This document shows positions 11,187-12,789 of a stretch of DNA of 12,789 nucleotides, piece by piece. The stretch lies in assembly GCA_019309945.1 (NCBI GenBank), contig JAFDFH010000033.1, positions 1 through 12,789 of the forward strand, written 5' to 3'. Source of the DNA: Deltaproteobacteria bacterium. Lineage in GTDB: Bacteria; Desulfobacterota; Desulfobacteria; Desulfobacterales; JAFDFH01. Position 1 is the first letter of the stretch; every line of letters starts with the position of its first letter. The position numbers were made by a program, and so were the translations under genes. The notes below the pieces were generated by a model, which was not told the origin of the DNA, ran no database searches, and saw only the letters and a list, made by a program, of their open reading frames with translations.

Positions 11187-12789
11187 GTGCATTCAAGACC
11201 AGCGTCATCGGCCGGTCTTCTTCACTTTTTCCTGTAAAACGGATGGGACCCGGCCTTCGATAGTTATCTTCTCCGGGTGATGCCGCAAGCCATTCTTCTC
11301 TCAGTCCGCGGACAACCTTAAAAGATGTGGAATCCACGTCCACCACGCTTTTTTCAAGCACAAGGATCATTTTCCCTTTTCTTTCTTCAAGGTGCATCAG
11401 CGGGGCAATCGGAATCCCGATCGGCGCCCACTTTGAAAAATCCATTTCCAAATTTTTTATGGCCGCCATCTGACCGGTAGCGCCATTGGCGATCAGGCTG
11501 AAAACCGTTAATCCCAGGTTATAAGTATAAGTACAATCAAAACGGGTCGGATCATTTCCTCGGCCGTCGTAACCGTAAAAATGGGATTGGGTCTTGAGCT
11601 TTGGCAGGGATTTCTTATAAATTTTTTCCACAGGTCCCGGAATCTTGTCCGCTTCCTGGAGCGCCCCTTTTTTCCCCAGTTCCTGTTTGAGCGTTTTCAC
11701 GGATATGATGGACGGCTTCATCATCAAAAAATCGCCGGCTTCGTAATTGTTGAACAAAACAGGTCCGTAATAATCAGGGTCGAGGCCTCCTTTTTCAATC
11801 GTTTTTTTATAATAACCGCGTTCCACACCGATCTTGTACACCCCTTGCTCCTCTAAAGTTTTCAAATAATCAGTGACCAGGCCCAGTAATACCTTGTCTG
11901 TCTCAACCTGTGAAAACTGAAAATTTCCATGACTGTCCCTTTCCATCAGGAGCCCTTCCTGAAAAAATTCGGGAAGAACATTGAACAGATCGTCATCCCT
12001 TGTATTCCATACGGTAAAAGAACTATCTTCCCGTGAGCGCCTGGCAAGTCTCCTCAAGTAATCCAGCTTATCCTCGAGAACCAAAAAATCCGAATGGAAA
12101 TCCGTGTCATGGGCTTGATTATAGTCAGCAATAATGGTGTTCAGCTTTATGATAAAAATCTGTATCTCGTTAATGAATTCCAAAACACCTTCCGGTATGA
12201 CAATTACGCCATAGTTTTTACCAACGGCGGCTCGCCTTACTATGCCGTCACAAATCACCCGGGAAAGATGTCTCAGCGTCATGCCGTAGGAGGTGTAATC
12301 CATTGTTCCCTGCTTCTTTGCATTCTCAATTCTTGCGGGATCGACATAGTCGGCCAGATCCTCACTGATGAGGGTCATATTGGCATGGGTCTGCAGGGCT
12401 ATTTCCAGTGCCAGATGACTTGCGACTCTTCCCATCACCTTGCAAATATGCCAGTATTTGACATCGGAACTGCTGTCCGTGCACAGGTTACTGATTTCCG
12501 TGGCAAAAGCCCGGGCGGCCGTGTGAAAACCAAAAGACATGGCGCACAGAACATTACGGTCCGCGTCTCTTACCTGGATATCTCCGTCAATGGTCTTGGG
12601 AACCCCGATGACCTGGACACCATCTTCAAACATATCCTGTGCGAGAAAGGCGGCATTGGTGTTCGAATCATCACCTCCAACAATGACAAGGGCGTCTAAA
12701 CCGAGCTTTTTGCAGGTTTCTCTTGAAAGGGCTATTTTTTCCTTTGTGTCGATTTTCGTTCGACCGGTTTTGATCATGGTAAAACCACC
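11179..12789 (-). CDS. pfp: Pyrophosphate-type 6-phosphofructokinase, 5' end beyond the window
   Basis: This enzyme interconverts fructose 6-phosphate and fructose 1,6-bisphosphate using PPi as phosphoryl donor, a reversible glycolytic step. The frame has 536 residues here and is open through the right edge: four codons before the ATG at 12777 read GGFT, continuing the family's GGF-M-x-x-GR motif, so that ATG is internal. PPi use is indicated by GGDDSNT (about 12660-12680), where ATP enzymes have GGDGS, and by PKTIDGD (about 12583-12603), where the Lys replaces the Gly of ATP enzymes. The substrate motif MGRVASH is present, and the large C-terminal part is that of the long PFP clade. Convergent with the CBS-ACT gene. 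The PPi assignment rests on motif rules and is quite sure; direction in vivo is not known. Confidence 0.88.
   Translation of the reverse strand, partial: GGFTMIKTGRTKIDTKEKIALSRETCKKLGLDALVIVGGDDSNTNAAFLAQDMFEDGVQVIGVPKTIDGDIQVRDADRNVLCAMSFGFHTAARAFATEISNLCTDSSSDVKYWHICKVMGRVASHLALEIALQTHANMTLISEDLADYVDPARIENAKKQGTMDYTSYGMTLRHLSRVICDGIVRRAAVGKNYGVIVIPEGVLEFINEIQIFIIKLNTIIADYNQAHDTDFHSDFLVLEDKLDYLRRLARRSREDSSFTVWNTRDDDLFNVLPEFFQEGLLMERDSHGNFQFSQVETDKVLLGLVTDYLKTLEEQGVYKIGVERGYYKKTIEKGGLDPDYYGPVLFNNYEAGDFLMMKPSIISVKTLKQELGKKGALQEADKIPGPVEKIYKKSLPKLKTQSHFYGYDGRGNDPTRFDCTYTYNLGLTVFSLIANGATGQMAAIKNLEMDFSKWAPIGIPIAPLMHLEERKGKMILVLEKSVVDVDSTSFKVVRGLREEWLAASPGEDNYRRPGPIRFTGKSEEDRPMTLVLNALR

Noticed and set aside
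12775..12777. ATG at 12777 as the true start of the phosphofructokinase
   Set aside because: The frame continues upstream without a stop as GGFT, which completes a conserved family motif, so the gene runs off the edge.

Overview
The window looks like a chromosomal segment of a sulfate-reducing bacterium of the Desulfobacterota, most likely Desulfobacterales-like. The main evidence is an ahbC-hemB-ahbD cluster, the late-step gene set of the siroheme-dependent (alternative) heme pathway of sulfate reducers, together with a pyrophosphate-type phosphofructokinase. The taxonomic call is inference; no rRNA or marker gene is present.

Layout. Positions 1-366 (minus) hold the first 122 codons of a Tat-exported peptide-type ABC substrate-binding protein that runs off the left edge. 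Positions 367-1494 carry no gene I can support, but they are rich in DNA structure: two covarying 21-nt hairpin units inside a larger inverted structure (509-589), one copy of a dispersed repeat (from 596), and a 113-bp element bounded by 22-bp imperfect terminal inverted repeats (1190-1302, MITE-like). Next is an AT-rich, probably lipoprotein, purple-acid-phosphatase-like metallophosphoesterase (1495-2871, plus), a hairpin, and the C-terminal stump of a tyrosine recombinase (3054-3242, minus). The stump is pressed against, and overlaps, the 3' end of a SulP anion permease gene (3224-4987, minus). So 367-3242 reads as an accessory island with mobile-element debris at both ends.

From 5195 rightward lies an apparent plus-strand operon. 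It begins with a ClpX-like AAA+ unfoldase that lacks the zinc-binding domain but has a long C-terminal extension, followed after 14 nt by ahbC, then hemB, then ahbD. HemB makes porphobilinogen early in tetrapyrrole synthesis. AhbC and AhbD are the radical SAM enzymes that convert didecarboxysiroheme to Fe-coproporphyrin III and then to heme b. The unfoldase gene has a near-consensus promoter placed so that its mRNA would be almost or fully leaderless. Its link to heme synthesis is the most interesting functional hypothesis here.

The right end holds an AcuB-like CBS-ACT protein (10517-11122, plus) and, convergent with it, a PPi-type phosphofructokinase gene (11179-12789, minus) whose 5' end is beyond the window. 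The short spacer between them resembles the dispersed repeat near 600, and both stop codons lie inside that similarity. I saw no tRNA, rRNA or CRISPR array.
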